From a virus: a DNA stretch of 64,000 nt. The position numbers and the translations under genes were made by a program. The stretch's first letter is position 1; every line of letters starts with the position of its first letter. The notes under the pieces are model-generated. The model was not told where the DNA came from. It saw only the letters and a program-made list of their open reading frames with translations, and made no database searches. Shown here one piece after another: positions 17,774-24,772 of the stretch. Location: positions 1-64,000 of the IMG/VR virus record IMGVR_UViG_3300030451_004287, one strand, 5' to 3'.

Positions 17774-17962
17774 ATGAGAGTATGGGCAAGCAAGTCACAC
17801 CCTAAGTTTAGACGGACACATATGACCGGAGTATATGTTGTCTATCATCTATACACGGGTCGAGTATTAGGAGAAATGAAAGCTACGTCAGAACAGGATG
17901 CTGTCAGGCGAGCAGAAAAGCAGTTACAATGTAAAGTTTACGTTTCACATATTGAGGACTAA
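17774..17962 (+). CDS. Small basic protein, unknown
   Basis: 62 residues (MRVWASKSHPKFRR, TSEQDAVRRAEKQL) with a small alpha/beta fold and an AxxDAxxxA helix. TAGGAG precedes the ATG. Part of the early run; no family recognised. Confidence 0.6.
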   Translation: MRVWASKSHPKFRRTHMTGVYVVYHLYTGRVLGEMKATSEQDAVRRAEKQLQCKVYVSHIED

Positions 17963-17966
17963 TCAC

Positions 17967-18320
17967 ATGAAGAAAACAAAAAAGAATCCACTGAAGCTTA
18001 ATGAAACACGGTTTGAAGCAGAAGCACACAAGAAAGGAAGATATGTTAAACGCTACTATTTCAGCAACGGACTTGGAGCTAGTGTCGCATGCCATAGTGG
18101 TACTTATGGTGGCCATGCAGGCTATTTTGAGGTGGCGATTTTAAAGTATCCTCTCGGATGTGATCCAGATATCACAAGTGAGATTGTATACGATGAGCCA
18201 ATTAACGAGTATCTTGGATGTGTTGATGTTATTGGGTGGCGTGACTTTTTTGAAGTTGCAGATTTATTACAGCAGATCAGAAATTTTAACACTGGGGAGT
18301 ACGCTTACAATGCAAAGTAA
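17967..18320 (+). CDS. Hypothetical early protein
   Basis: 117 residues. Basic N-terminus (MKKTKKNPLKLNETRF), then aromatic and Gly-rich sequence (GGHAGYFEVAIL) ending in a WRDFFEVADLLQQI helix. Start chosen at 17967 behind GAGGA. The 3' end overlaps the next gene start by 11 nt. Not recognised. Confidence 0.6.
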   Translation: MKKTKKNPLKLNETRFEAEAHKKGRYVKRYYFSNGLGASVACHSGTYGGHAGYFEVAILKYPLGCDPDITSEIVYDEPINEYLGCVDVIGWRDFFEVADLLQQIRNFNTGEYAYNAK

Positions 18321-18573
18321 AACCGCTACAGAACTATTCGCTGAATTTGACAAGGCTATTAAAGAATGTTTTACAGTTCCTAACCATTGGTTGCCTGAAG
18401 AATTTCAAGATCAACGTTCAGACTGTGTATCGTTAGCAGACATAGAACGTAAATGCGATCGACGAGATAAGATAACAGAAGCGAAACGAGTACAGGCTGA
18501 AAAAGACAAGCGAATTGAAATATACCGAAAGCAAATCGAAAGAGGGGAGCGTATAGCCTATATTCCAAAATAG
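18310..18573 (+). CDS. Hypothetical charged helical protein
   Basis: 87 residues. The N-terminal half has a short amphipathic helix (TATELFAEFDKAI), the C-terminal half is a strongly charged helix (DRRDKITEAKRVQAEKDK). Start at 18310 behind GGGGAG, overlapping the upstream gene. It ends immediately before the GC-rich palindromic repeat. Function unknown. Confidence 0.6.
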   Translation: MQSKTATELFAEFDKAIKECFTVPNHWLPEEFQDQRSDCVSLADIERKCDRRDKITEAKRVQAEKDKRIEIYRKQIERGERIAYIPK

Positions 18574-18639
18574 GCCCGGGCCTAAATGTTCCGGCTAACC
18601 TAGCCGGACATGATATTTATGATAAAGTCAGCCAAAAAA
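18571..18639 (+). repeat. 69-bp intergenic repeat, copy 1 (GC palindrome plus hairpin)
   Basis: Begins with the 14-bp perfect palindrome TAGGCCCGGGCCTA, then a 7-bp hairpin CCGGCTA/TAGCCGG, then TTTATGATAAAGTCAGCCAAAAAA. It differs from the copy at 20856-20924 at one base. It overlaps the stop of the upstream gene and could act as terminator, processing site or protein-binding site. Confidence 0.85.
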
Positions 18640-18706
18640 GGTAAAGTTCTTATAGTAAAGGGTCGATAAGTATTATATAGGAAACAATAACCCACGGAGA
18701 AAAATA

Positions 18707-18862
18707 ATGTTGACAATCTACACTATATTTGGGATGATGATTGGCTTTGAAGGGTATGACAACGGAAAAGTATATTTTGGCGTGTATACCCCTAATTGTG
18801 AGTATGGATACGTTATTACGCCGGGTGAGATTTATTTGGATACAATTCTTGAAAAAAATTAA
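18707..18862 (+). CDS. 51-residue hypothetical protein
   Basis: MLTIYTIFGMMIGFEGYDNG, then aromatic, Gly-rich strands ending LDTILEKN. ACGGAG lies 8-9 nt before the ATG. Small beta-rich protein, unrecognised; supported by ribosome site and early-gene codon use. Confidence 0.5.
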   Translation: MLTIYTIFGMMIGFEGYDNGKVYFGVYTPNCEYGYVITPGEIYLDTILEKN

Positions 18863-18871
18863 AGATTGTGC

Positions 18872-18899
18872 TTGACACCTGACGATAATATGGTAGACT
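18872..18899 (+). promoter_or_regulatory. Early-type promoter
   Basis: TTGACA, 16-nt spacer with GACGATAATATGG, TAGACT. Drives the acidic gene at 18933. Confidence 0.85.
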
Positions 18900-18932
18900 T
18901 TGGATATAACACTTAACCCTTGGAGAATGAAT

Positions 18933-19181
18933 ATGACACCTTCAGAAAACATTTACCGTTCAGACTTTGATGACGTTGATGGTCTTGATCCCGTTGAGTT
19001 TACAAATGAAAGTATCGACACGCTACGCGGCATGATGGAAGATGATCAATACGACATCTATGATTCCGATGATGACGGACAGCCTACCATGTATGAAGAA
19101 TATCAGGATTTGTACACTGGTGACGACTATATCGGTGATATGTATATGGACGTTGTTGACTATCCAGAAGATTGGGGGTAA
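18933..19181 (+). CDS. Small highly acidic protein
   Basis: 82 residues dominated by Asp, Glu and Tyr (DFDDVDGLDPVEF, YDIYDSDDDG). Start at 18933 lies 7 nt after GGAG; the ATG at 18927 is too close. Strong early promoter upstream. Its charge suggests a DNA mimic or a protein-binding inhibitor, but this is speculation. Confidence 0.6.
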   Translation: MTPSENIYRSDFDDVDGLDPVEFTNESIDTLRGMMEDDQYDIYDSDDDGQPTMYEEYQDLYTGDDYIGDMYMDVVDYPEDWG

Positions 19182-19184
19182 ACT

Positions 19185-19361
19185 ATGAACATGCCATACT
19201 ATTTTGATGAATTTGAAACTGAAGATATACAGGACTGGGTTCGTTGGGCAGGAGATGAAATTCCCAAGGCAAAATTGAGAGGAGAGGATGTAGAAGCTTG
19301 GGAAAATATTGTCAAGTCAGGAGCCAAAGAATTACTACGGAGATATAAAGACGATGAATGA
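19185..19361 (+). CDS. 58-residue acidic helical protein
   Basis: MNMPYYFDEFETEDIQDWVR followed by a helix ENIVKSGAKELLRRYK. It starts three bases after the preceding stop and overlaps the next ATG (ATGAATGA junction). Unknown function. Confidence 0.5.
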   Translation: MNMPYYFDEFETEDIQDWVRWAGDEIPKAKLRGEDVEAWENIVKSGAKELLRRYKDDE

Positions 19362-19515
19362 GTACAGGGAAAAAAGTTTGTACGATATACTTGACAAGCT
19401 ATCGACACGTTTGGTACAACTGTACTATGTGAGTTGTTGGGAGACTAACGACACGGACGGAATGAGGATTTCAGCAAACATACTTTACGTGAGGAATTTT
19501 TATGAAACAGCATAG
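19354..19515 (+). CDS. 53-residue hypothetical protein
   Basis: MNEYREKSLYDILDKLSTRL plus a WETNDTDGM turn and a final helix. The start overlaps the upstream stop. Small helical early protein, not recognised. Confidence 0.5.
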   Translation: MNEYREKSLYDILDKLSTRLVQLYYVSCWETNDTDGMRISANILYVRNFYETA

Positions 19516-19738
19516 TTGGAATGTACACGAAGAAAACAGGAACCCTAATAGTCAATACTTCCATTGTTACGATGTAGTAGACTGGGAGGGTGAAGAGAGA
19601 CCAGAAGTATTTGTTTGTGTTCCTAAAGTCGATAAGACCTGTTCACTGGAACGAAGCGAACAACTGGCAGCAGTCACAGGGATTGTGGAGCAGCAGATAG
19701 GTTGTGAAGTTGAGACTTTCAGAATGGAGGAAAGATGA
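19502..19738 (+). CDS. Hypothetical early protein
   Basis: 78 residues with VVDWEGEERPEVFVCVPKVD and a helical C-terminus. GAGG lies before the ATG and both ends overlap neighbours by a few bases. No family recognised. Confidence 0.55.
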   Translation: MKQHSWNVHEENRNPNSQYFHCYDVVDWEGEERPEVFVCVPKVDKTCSLERSEQLAAVTGIVEQQIGCEVETFRMEER

Positions 19739-19929
19739 ATATTATAAACCTAGATTTTCAGAGCGTTGTAATCGGTTACACTATCGGTATAGTATTGATG
19801 TGGAGTATTCACACTGTTCTATTTGAAGGGGAGAATGAAATTGACGACCAAACAAAAAGACACAATGAAGCTGTTAGGAATAGCCCTTATAGCTGGAATT
19901 ATCCTTACGATGTTACTGCATCTAAATGA
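19735..19929 (+). CDS. Small membrane protein
   Basis: 64 residues with one transmembrane segment near the N-terminus (FQSVVIGYTIGIVLMW), followed by a polar tail. ATGA overlap with the gene before. A second small membrane frame starts inside it at 19835. Confidence 0.5.
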   Translation: MNIINLDFQSVVIGYTIGIVLMWSIHTVLFEGENEIDDQTKRHNEAVRNSPYSWNYPYDVTASK

Positions 19930-19969
19930 GGGTGCTGCTGCTCAAGCGGGTTTCGATGCAGGGTTTTAA
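19835..19969 (+). CDS. 44-residue membrane protein overlapping its neighbour
   Basis: MKLTTKQKDTMKLLGIALIA, then a hydrophobic helix and NEGAAAQAGFDAGF. GGGGAG lies directly upstream, a better ribosome site than most genes here. It reads in another frame through the second half of the 19735 gene, resembling small phage spanin/holin-like overlaps, but no such role can be claimed. Confidence 0.45.
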   Translation: MKLTTKQKDTMKLLGIALIAGIILTMLLHLNEGAAAQAGFDAGF

Positions 19970-19980
19970 TACCCTGTCTC

Positions 19981-20012
19981 GGGCCCGGGCCTAAAAAAAT
20001 CTTTTTTTTTCT
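19981..20012 (+). terminator. GC palindrome followed by T-run, terminator-like
   Basis: GGGCCCGGGCC followed by TAAAAAAATC and nine T. It shares the GGCCCGGGCCTAAA core with 18571, 20856 and 22991. The promoter for 20070 starts immediately after. Confidence 0.5.
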
Positions 20013-20013
20013 A

Positions 20014-20041
20014 TTGACAGCTAAAGTTTATATGGTAGAAT
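20014..20041 (+). promoter_or_regulatory. Early-type promoter
   Basis: TTGACA, 16-nt spacer ending TATATGG, TAGAAT, upstream of 20070. Confidence 0.8.
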
Positions 20042-20069
20042 GTCGATATAACACTTAGGAGGAATACTA

Positions 20070-20417
20070 ATGACGAATAAAGAATACAACGGCTGGTACA
20101 ACTATGAAACTTGGTTGGTCAACTTGTGGATGGATAACGACCAAGCAGAACACGAATACTGGCGAGAAGTTGCAAGGGAATGTATCGAGCTGTTTATTGC
20201 TACAGATACATCGGGAGAAGTTCCGCAGTATAAATTTGAAAAGTTTCATTGTTGGTATCGGTTTGACGACAGACTAAAAGACTATCTCGACGAGATCAGA
20301 GAAGGTAAAGAAGGTTTGGCTGGTGATTTACTAGGAGCAGCAATAAGCGAAGTCAACACCAGAGAAATTGCGAAAAGTTGGGTTGAGAACGAACTTGAAA
20401 ATATGGAGATCACATAG
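20070..20417 (+). CDS. Conserved phage protein with NGW-NYETW-VNLW motif
   Basis: 115 residues starting MTNKEYNGWYNYETWLVNLW, a motif I recognise from many phage hypothetical proteins (DUF7249-like). The rest is helical, with a RFDDRLKDYLDEIRE segment. AGGAGG before the ATG and a strong promoter 29 nt further upstream mark it as well expressed. Biochemical function unknown. The structured RNA region starts directly after its stop. Confidence 0.7.
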   Translation: MTNKEYNGWYNYETWLVNLWMDNDQAEHEYWREVARECIELFIATDTSGEVPQYKFEKFHCWYRFDDRLKDYLDEIREGKEGLAGDLLGAAISEVNTREIAKSWVENELENMEIT

Positions 20418-20423
20418 TACAAT
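20395..20423 (+). promoter_or_regulatory. Possible promoter of the structured RNA
   Basis: TTGAAA (20395-20400), 17-nt spacer, TACAAT (20418-20423), the same -10 as the promoter at 36422. It overlaps the 3' end of the gene at 20070. Confidence 0.4.
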
Positions 20424-20856
20424 ACATTAAGACGGATATGGCGTATAGCACCTAGGCAGCCTGATAGCTATACGGGAAAGTGTTGCCCTAGAACGGGTTT
20501 CACCTAAGTCCTACAATACAAACAACTGGTGACGCTTTGCGAAGCGTACTCCACTGGGAACGGGGGAGTTCTATACCTTCCGGCTAGGCCGGGGAAGATT
20601 GGGCCAACATCGTATAGACACCAGTACAATACATAGAGGGCATAGATGCCTAGGCGTTACAGACCGTTGGATGATTAGCCAAGTCTGTGGCTATTAGTTC
20701 AAAAGACGACCTACCGGGTGCAAGTCCCGGCTACTATGGCCGCATACGGTAAAGGGGCAAGGAGAAGTATCAAGCGAGATCGCCGGTGAAGCGTGAGCCC
20801 AACACTGGATCGTGACTCTGCGGTAGCTGATACTCCCCTTTGCCGTACTAGCATAT
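20418..20856 (+). ncRNA. Large structured non-coding RNA candidate (about 430 nt)
   Basis: No good reading frame, yet dense perfect helices: CGTATAGC/GCTATACG (20442-20449 with 20467-20474), ACGCTT-TGCG-AAGCGT (20532-20547), CCGGC-TAG-GCCGG near 20581-20593, ACAGAC/GTCTGT (20659-20664 with 20683-20688), CCGGG-TGCAAGT-CCCGG (20714-20730, a tRNA T-arm lookalike), and a 12-bp closing helix ACGGTAAAGGGG/CCCCTTTGCCGT (20746-20757 with 20835-20846) enclosing GTATCA/TGATAC. GC is clearly above the surroundings. Large ornate phage RNAs such as GOLLD or ROOL are the nearest known comparison, but I cannot match it to one. Ends are approximate. Confidence 0.7.
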
Positions 20857-20924
20857 AGGCCCGGGCCTAAATGTTCCGGCTAACCTAGCCGGACACGATA
20901 TTTATGATAAAGTCAGCCAAAAAA
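20856..20924 (+). repeat. 69-bp intergenic repeat, copy 2
   Basis: 68 of 69 bases identical to 18571-18639: TAGGCCCGGGCCTA palindrome, CCGGCTA/TAGCCGG hairpin and GTCAGCCAAAAAA end. It directly follows the structured RNA and may terminate or process it. Confidence 0.85.
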
Positions 20925-20947
20925 CCGATTTTTTTAAAGAAAACCAG

Positions 20948-20975
20948 TTGACAACGCCGATATATATGATATACT
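20948..20975 (+). promoter_or_regulatory. Early-type promoter
   Basis: TTGACA, 16-nt spacer ACGCCGATATATATGA, TATACT. Drives the gene at 21012. Confidence 0.85.
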
Positions 20976-21011
20976 CAGAGTATAACAAACACCCACGAAG
21001 GAGCCAACGAT

Positions 21012-21782
21012 ATGAAATTTTCAGTAGCCAACAACAAGCTCAAAAAACTATACAAGTATGCAAAATCTGTTCTCTCTCGTTGGTTGAGTGCTAAGATAGG
21101 ACGGTCTACTCCCAAAGTGTATTCCTTCGATTTGTTATCGGGGGTAGACTGTCCTTTCGCTCACGAATGTCATAGTCGGGCGGACGTACAGGCAGACGGT
21201 AGTCGTAAGATAAAAGACGGGCCACACACGAAATTCCGTTGTTTTTCTGCTAGTCAAGAAGTCTTATTCACCAACACGTACAAAAGACGTAAGGCTAATC
21301 ACGATGCTATACATAGTCTGAAAACATCTTTCGAAATAGCCGACGCATTATGTATCGCATTACCCAAAGATGCCAGAGTCGTGCGTATTCATGTGTCTGG
21401 TGATTTCTTCAACGAAAAGTATTTCAGAGCGTGGATGCTGGTAGCCTGTCGTCGTCCAGATGTTCTGTTCTATGCCTATACAAAGTCTCTCAAGTATTGG
21501 ATCGCCAACCGTGACAACGTACCAAACAATCTGGTTCTCACGGCTAGTCGCGGAGGCTACACTGACGAACTAATCGAGAAGCATGGTTTACGCTCTGCTA
21601 AGGTTGTGTTCAGCCAACAAGAAGCAGACGATCTCGGTCTAGAAGTCGATCATGATGATGTTCACGCCGCTGATCCTGCACGAGCTAATCAAGACTTTGC
21701 TCTACTGATTCACGGCGTACAGCCAAAAGGTAGCAAGGCGGCCAATGCTCTTAAAATTCTCAAACAGGAGGCGGTCGCATAA
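21012..21782 (+). CDS. GP88-like phage protein
   Basis: 256 residues. DLLSGVDCPFAHECHSRA near residue 40, a further Cys (KFRCFSAS), VRIHVSGDFFNEKYFRAW near 125 and YAYTKSL near 155 match the phage gene product 88 family as I remember it. Conserved Cys residues and the S-G-D-F core hint at a metal or cofactor site; no activity is established. It has its own strong promoter and GGAG. A possible terminator is not obvious downstream. Confidence 0.65.
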   Translation: MKFSVANNKLKKLYKYAKSVLSRWLSAKIGRSTPKVYSFDLLSGVDCPFAHECHSRADVQADGSRKIKDGPHTKFRCFSASQEVLFTNTYKRRKANHDAIHSLKTSFEIADALCIALPKDARVVRIHVSGDFFNEKYFRAWMLVACRRPDVLFYAYTKSLKYWIANRDNVPNNLVLTASRGGYTDELIEKHGLRSAKVVFSQQEADDLGLEVDHDDVHAADPARANQDFALLIHGVQPKGSKAANALKILKQEAVA

Positions 21783-21862
21783 AAGACCGTTAGGCCCCAA
21801 TCTTATGCCAAACAGCACAAAAATAAAAATACTTTTTTTATGATTATCGCTAAAGAAAACAC

Positions 21863-21890
21863 TTGACAATGACGATAATAATAGTATACT
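21863..21890 (+). promoter_or_regulatory. Early-type promoter
   Basis: TTGACA, 16-nt spacer ATGACGATAATAATAG, TATACT, upstream of the small gene at 21936. Confidence 0.85.
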
Positions 21891-21935
21891 TAAGAGACAA
21901 GCAACAACGGTTGTTGCTAAGAAACGGAGGTAAGA

Positions 21936-22082
21936 ATGACTGACCCAGATGATATTGCTGATTACATAGAAGAGTCTTTCAACGAGGCAATCAACGAGAA
22001 TCCATATTCTTACGATTACCTAGACGATGATTACGACGACTTGGAATATGATGATTGGACTTATAGTGTCTGGTGCGATTGA
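21936..22082 (+). CDS. 48-residue very acidic protein
   Basis: MTDPDDIADYIEESFNEAIN, then an Asp/Tyr-rich stretch (YDYLDDDYDDLEY). It follows a strong promoter and the near-perfect ribosome site CGGAGG. Asp/Glu content recalls the acidic gene at 18933. Function unknown. Confidence 0.6.
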   Translation: MTDPDDIADYIEESFNEAINENPYSYDYLDDDYDDLEYDDWTYSVWCD

Positions 22083-22115
22083 GTTTAGTTTACACTTTTT
22101 ACTTTGGAGAATGTT

Positions 22116-22352
22116 ATGAATAAGTACACTTTTAAGGTTGATATGGTCGGTGAAAATCTTGATTCTGAAAAAGTTATTGAAGGTCTGCAAAATCATTTAG
22201 ATCAGCAGCACACTCAAAATACTTCTACTGTCAAGTCAGATGGTATCAAAAAGTTCAGCGAGCAAGGCTACAAAGTGTGGCGTGCAAGAGTTACGGGCGT
22301 AACTGCAAAACAAGCAGGTGATGCTCATAACAACAAGGTCACGGCGGAATAA
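22116..22352 (+). CDS. Hypothetical early protein
   Basis: 78 residues (MNKYTFKVDMVGENLDSEKV, then a QQHTQNTSTVKSDG linker and WRARVTGVTAKQAG). Start at 22116, 7 nt after GGAG. Small alpha/beta, unrecognised. Confidence 0.6.
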   Translation: MNKYTFKVDMVGENLDSEKVIEGLQNHLDQQHTQNTSTVKSDGIKKFSEQGYKVWRARVTGVTAKQAGDAHNNKVTAE

Positions 22353-22415
22353 TCCGCCCTCTGGCCTTGACATTTGAGGGAATTTTACTATAATTATTTA
22401 CAAAGGAGATTTAAT

Positions 22416-22796
22416 ATGACTATTGCTATTGTTTGCGGTGTTGCGTTGGTTGTTGCGGGTATTTGCTACTTTGGCTTGCCTACGACTATGGAAAAGGCAA
22501 AGGTCGGTGACGTAATCAGTTTCCGATATTTGCAGCCTCATCACGATGATGCTCCTCGTTCGTTCGAGAAGGTTATCGAAAAGTATCATGTTTCTGACAG
22601 TACTAAGAGGCATCTTAATGCTTGCAGTAACTATCGTAGGGACGAGCTTCAAAAAGGAGCATTTGTTCGCAGCGGTAACTTGCTGGTAACTGAAGACCCT
22701 TCAGGTGATGTTCGACAGTATTATACTGGTCGCGGTATCATGGCTCGCAAGCATCTTTTCGGAAATGCAATTCGCCCTCTTGTTTCCGTCAACTGA
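22416..22796 (+). CDS. Membrane-anchored hypothetical protein
   Basis: 126 residues. An N-terminal transmembrane helix (IAIVCGVALVVAGICYFG) is followed by a soluble domain with KVGDVISFRYLQ and RYYTGR-like basic turns. AAAGGAG precedes the ATG at 22416, so the longer frame from 22374 is rejected. Probably an inner-membrane protein of early infection; role unknown. Confidence 0.6.
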   Translation: MTIAIVCGVALVVAGICYFGLPTTMEKAKVGDVISFRYLQPHHDDAPRSFEKVIEKYHVSDSTKRHLNACSNYRRDELQKGAFVRSGNLLVTEDPSGDVRQYYTGRGIMARKHLFGNAIRPLVSVN

Positions 22797-22859
22797 TTCC
22801 CTCCCTGTCTGGGGTATGCTGTACAACAGCCTCTGCCCCGATTGGAAGGAGTCAACACT

Positions 22860-22913
22860 GTGCCAATCATTATCTTATTTATAATCATGGTATGGATTTT
22901 TGACGAAAGCTAA
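22860..22913 (+). CDS. Possible 17-residue hydrophobic peptide
   Basis: GTG start 8 nt after GGAAGGAG, reading MPIIILFIIMVWIFDES. A single membrane-spanning peptide just before a terminator. Supported only by the ribosome site. Confidence 0.3.
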   Translation: MPIIILFIIMVWIFDES

Positions 22914-22928
22914 CCTTGATTTAGAAGT

Positions 22929-22979
22929 CAGTTCCGCAGCGTCAATGGGGATATCCAAGACTGCGGGACTGGCTTTTTT
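22929..22979 (+). terminator. Rho-independent terminator
   Basis: CAGTTCCGCAG pairs with CTGCGGGACTG (11 bp, one G-T), followed by a GC pair and six T. Ends the 21863 transcription unit. Confidence 0.85.
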
Positions 22980-22990
22980 CTTGCACTTTC

Positions 22991-23080
22991 AGGCCCGGGC
23001 CTAAATTATAATAGTGATTATGATAAATGTCTCACCTAATATAATCGGATCGTTTACGAATGTTTACAGTCAGCTAAAAA
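22991..23080 (+). repeat. GC palindrome plus GATCGTT/GTCAGCT repeat, copy A
   Basis: AGGCCCGGGCCT (12-bp palindrome) is followed by CACCTAATATAATCGGATCG and ACAGTCAGCTAAAAATG. The second part recurs as copies B (23631) and C (23725). The stretch 22980-23097 holds no gene. Confidence 0.6.
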
Positions 23081-23097
23081 TGTTCAAGTCGAAGGGG

Positions 23098-23125
23098 TTG
23101 ACAAGTCGATAATATATAGTAGAAT
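23098..23125 (+). promoter_or_regulatory. Early-type promoter
   Basis: TTGACA, 16-nt spacer AGTCGATAATATATAG, TAGAAT. A leader of about 100 nt follows before the gene at 23234. Confidence 0.8.
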
Positions 23126-23233
23126 GGTAGTAACGGAAGAACAACCTCACCACAAAGTCGATACTGTCTGTTACCCTTTATAGTAATCGGGTTATGCAGG
23201 AAGTAAAGAATAGTGGTTTAATTGGAGAATACT

Positions 23234-23563
23234 ATGGACGATAAAATTCAACACGTATTAGCTACATATACTTTCCCACAATTTGCTAGATGCCCTACTG
23301 TAAAAGTTATAGGGTTATTTGAAAATATGGCAGATTGGATTGATGAGGATTTTTATGGGTGGAAAGTAGTAGATAAAGATGGTATTATTTTAGCTATGTC
23401 AGGTGATGATGATAGTCATACCTTGCCACCTAGAGATTGGGTAAAGGTTCATTGTCTGAGTAGTTGGGTGACAGGTGAAGAAAATTATGAAAGAAAAATA
23501 GGTAAATATTCAGTTCGTGTATCTGGTGACTCTATGTTTATCAGAGATACTACAGAATCATAG
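23234..23563 (+). CDS. Hypothetical protein
   Basis: 109 residues (MDDKIQHVLATYTF, GWKVVDKDGIILAMSGDDDS). Start at 23234 behind GGAG; upstream in-frame TTG rejected. Alpha/beta with many aromatic residues; single-gene unit bounded by a promoter and a terminator. Not recognised. Confidence 0.6.
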   Translation: MDDKIQHVLATYTFPQFARCPTVKVIGLFENMADWIDEDFYGWKVVDKDGIILAMSGDDDSHTLPPRDWVKVHCLSSWVTGEENYERKIGKYSVRVSGDSMFIRDTTES

Positions 23564-23579
23564 TGTTGTTCCCTCCGTA

Positions 23580-23610
23580 GCTCCCGGCAGAAATGTCGGG
23601 GGCTTTTTTT
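23580..23610 (+). terminator. Rho-independent terminator
   Basis: GCTCCCGGCA-gaaa-TGTCGGGGGC stem (two G-T pairs) followed by seven T. Confidence 0.88.
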
Positions 23611-23630
23611 ATATCTATATATATTAATAT

Positions 23631-23786
23631 TGTCCCACCTAATATATACCGATCGTTACGGATGGTTCGTAGTCAGTCAATTTTAGTAGTCAGGGGATTT
23701 TTATAATCAGATAATTATTATATTTGTTTCATCTAAACTAATCTGATCGTTCCGAATTGTTCGTAGTCAGCTAGTTTTAGTAGTCT
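23631..23786 (+). repeat. Intergenic repeats B and C
   Basis: Copy B (23631-23692) and C (23725-23786) share CACCTAA/CATCTAA, GATCGTT.CG.AT, GTTCGTAGTCAG and TTTTAGTAGTC. They lie in a gene-free stretch (23611-23918) and are related to copy A at 23028. The function could be protein binding or a processed RNA. Confidence 0.6.
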
Positions 23787-23918
23787 ATTAGATTTATATA
23801 GATTATACAGAAGAGATATGGAAGATAGTATATATTAATACCCAACTACTGCATAATTAATAACGGGAATCTACCATTTGTCAATAAGAATATTTTTGTT
23901 AAAATTTAGAATATGTGG

Positions 23919-23949
23919 TTGACTATATCTTTTAGTTTACTACTATACT
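23919..23949 (+). promoter_or_regulatory. Weak promoter
   Basis: TTGACT, 19-nt spacer, TATACT, before the gene at 23981. It lacks the CGATAA spacer. Confidence 0.45.
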
Positions 23950-23980
23950 GTATCACCACCAAATTTAAAAGGATTATCAA

Positions 23981-24172
23981 ATGCCATATTACTGGAAAGC
24001 ATATAATTATATTTTAGCTGAATTTGAAACAGAACAAGATGCTAAAGATGCACTAGATTTTGATAGAGGCGTATTAGTATCTTTACCAAATGGTGAAGAG
24101 TTTGAATGTAAGGCAGATGATATTAATATTATACATGAAGATACCCCTATAGATTTTCCGGTTGATGAATAA
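23981..24172 (+). CDS. Small acidic protein
   Basis: 63 residues (MPYYWKAYNYILAEFETEQD, SLPNGEEFECKADDINII). Compact alpha/beta with an acidic end. AAAGGA precedes the ATG. Its stop overlaps a possible downstream start. Not recognised. Confidence 0.55.
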   Translation: MPYYWKAYNYILAEFETEQDAKDALDFDRGVLVSLPNGEEFECKADDINIIHEDTPIDFPVDE

Positions 24173-24323
24173 TACCAATAATTATAATTCATGTTCTTAT
24201 ACTATAGACACTATAGTTCCCGGTCACTTGTTTCTATGGAATACATGGGAGATTAGAAATAATACTCCACATTCTAGTAGTCTTAGTCTTATTAGTTATA
24301 AATCATCAGGTATTAAAAAATAA
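24165..24323 (+). CDS. Possible 52-residue Asn/Ser-rich protein
   Basis: ATG overlaps the preceding stop (ATGAATAA). MNNTNNYNSCSYTIDTIVPG followed by LWNTWEI and a Ser-rich end. No ribosome site, so only translational coupling would support it. Confidence 0.3.
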   Translation: MNNTNNYNSCSYTIDTIVPGHLFLWNTWEIRNNTPHSSSLSLISYKSSGIKK

Positions 24324-24728
24324 CCTATTTTCATTCTTTTCTGCATAAATTTACTTGTTTTTTGCCGAAAAAACTTTAATTTCTACTTATTGCGGGTGGG
24401 CGAGGTGCAAATAGATATAAAGCATATTGAATACCCTATATTATTCCTACTATTGTTTCTATTGTCCCTATTGGTTTTATTAGTATTCTTCCATATGGTA
24501 ATTTTAACTAAGTCTATATTTTATAAGGGTTTACGAATTGTCAACTATTATAACATCTAACCTCTGTGCTATTGCTATAATCCCTACAGTGGTATCTATA
24601 CTGCTAGTGTCTTTATATTTATCTAATTCATAATTATGGTATAAAACCCACTATCTATACTAATCAAAATATAATTGCGGGCATAATTCCCACAAATGAA
24701 AACTAAATCAAAACTAAATCAAATGTAG
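24324..24728 (+). other. Gene-free stretch
   Basis: Very AT-rich with many stops in all frames. I see no gene, tRNA or clear hairpin. Short YCTATTG-type repeats (CTATTGTTTCTATTGTCCCT region near 24450) are the only pattern. Confidence 0.5.
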
Positions 24729-24737
24729 GTGTATACT
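24729..24737 (+). promoter_or_regulatory. Late-type promoter motif GTGTATACT
   Basis: GTGTATACTTAGTATATGAT, 36 nt before the ATG at 24773. Identical nonamer to the one before the adaptor gene at 6710 (minus strand). Confidence 0.55.
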
Positions 24738-24772
24738 TAGTATATGATCTTAACCAACAAGGCAAAATACTC

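Noticed and set aside
18708-18735. TTGACA at the start of the 18707 gene as a promoter
   Set aside because: No -10 element at 16-18 nt; it is part of the MLTIYT codons.
20640-20740. tRNA gene within the structured RNA
   Set aside because: A T-arm-like hairpin is present but there is no matching acceptor stem or anticodon arm.
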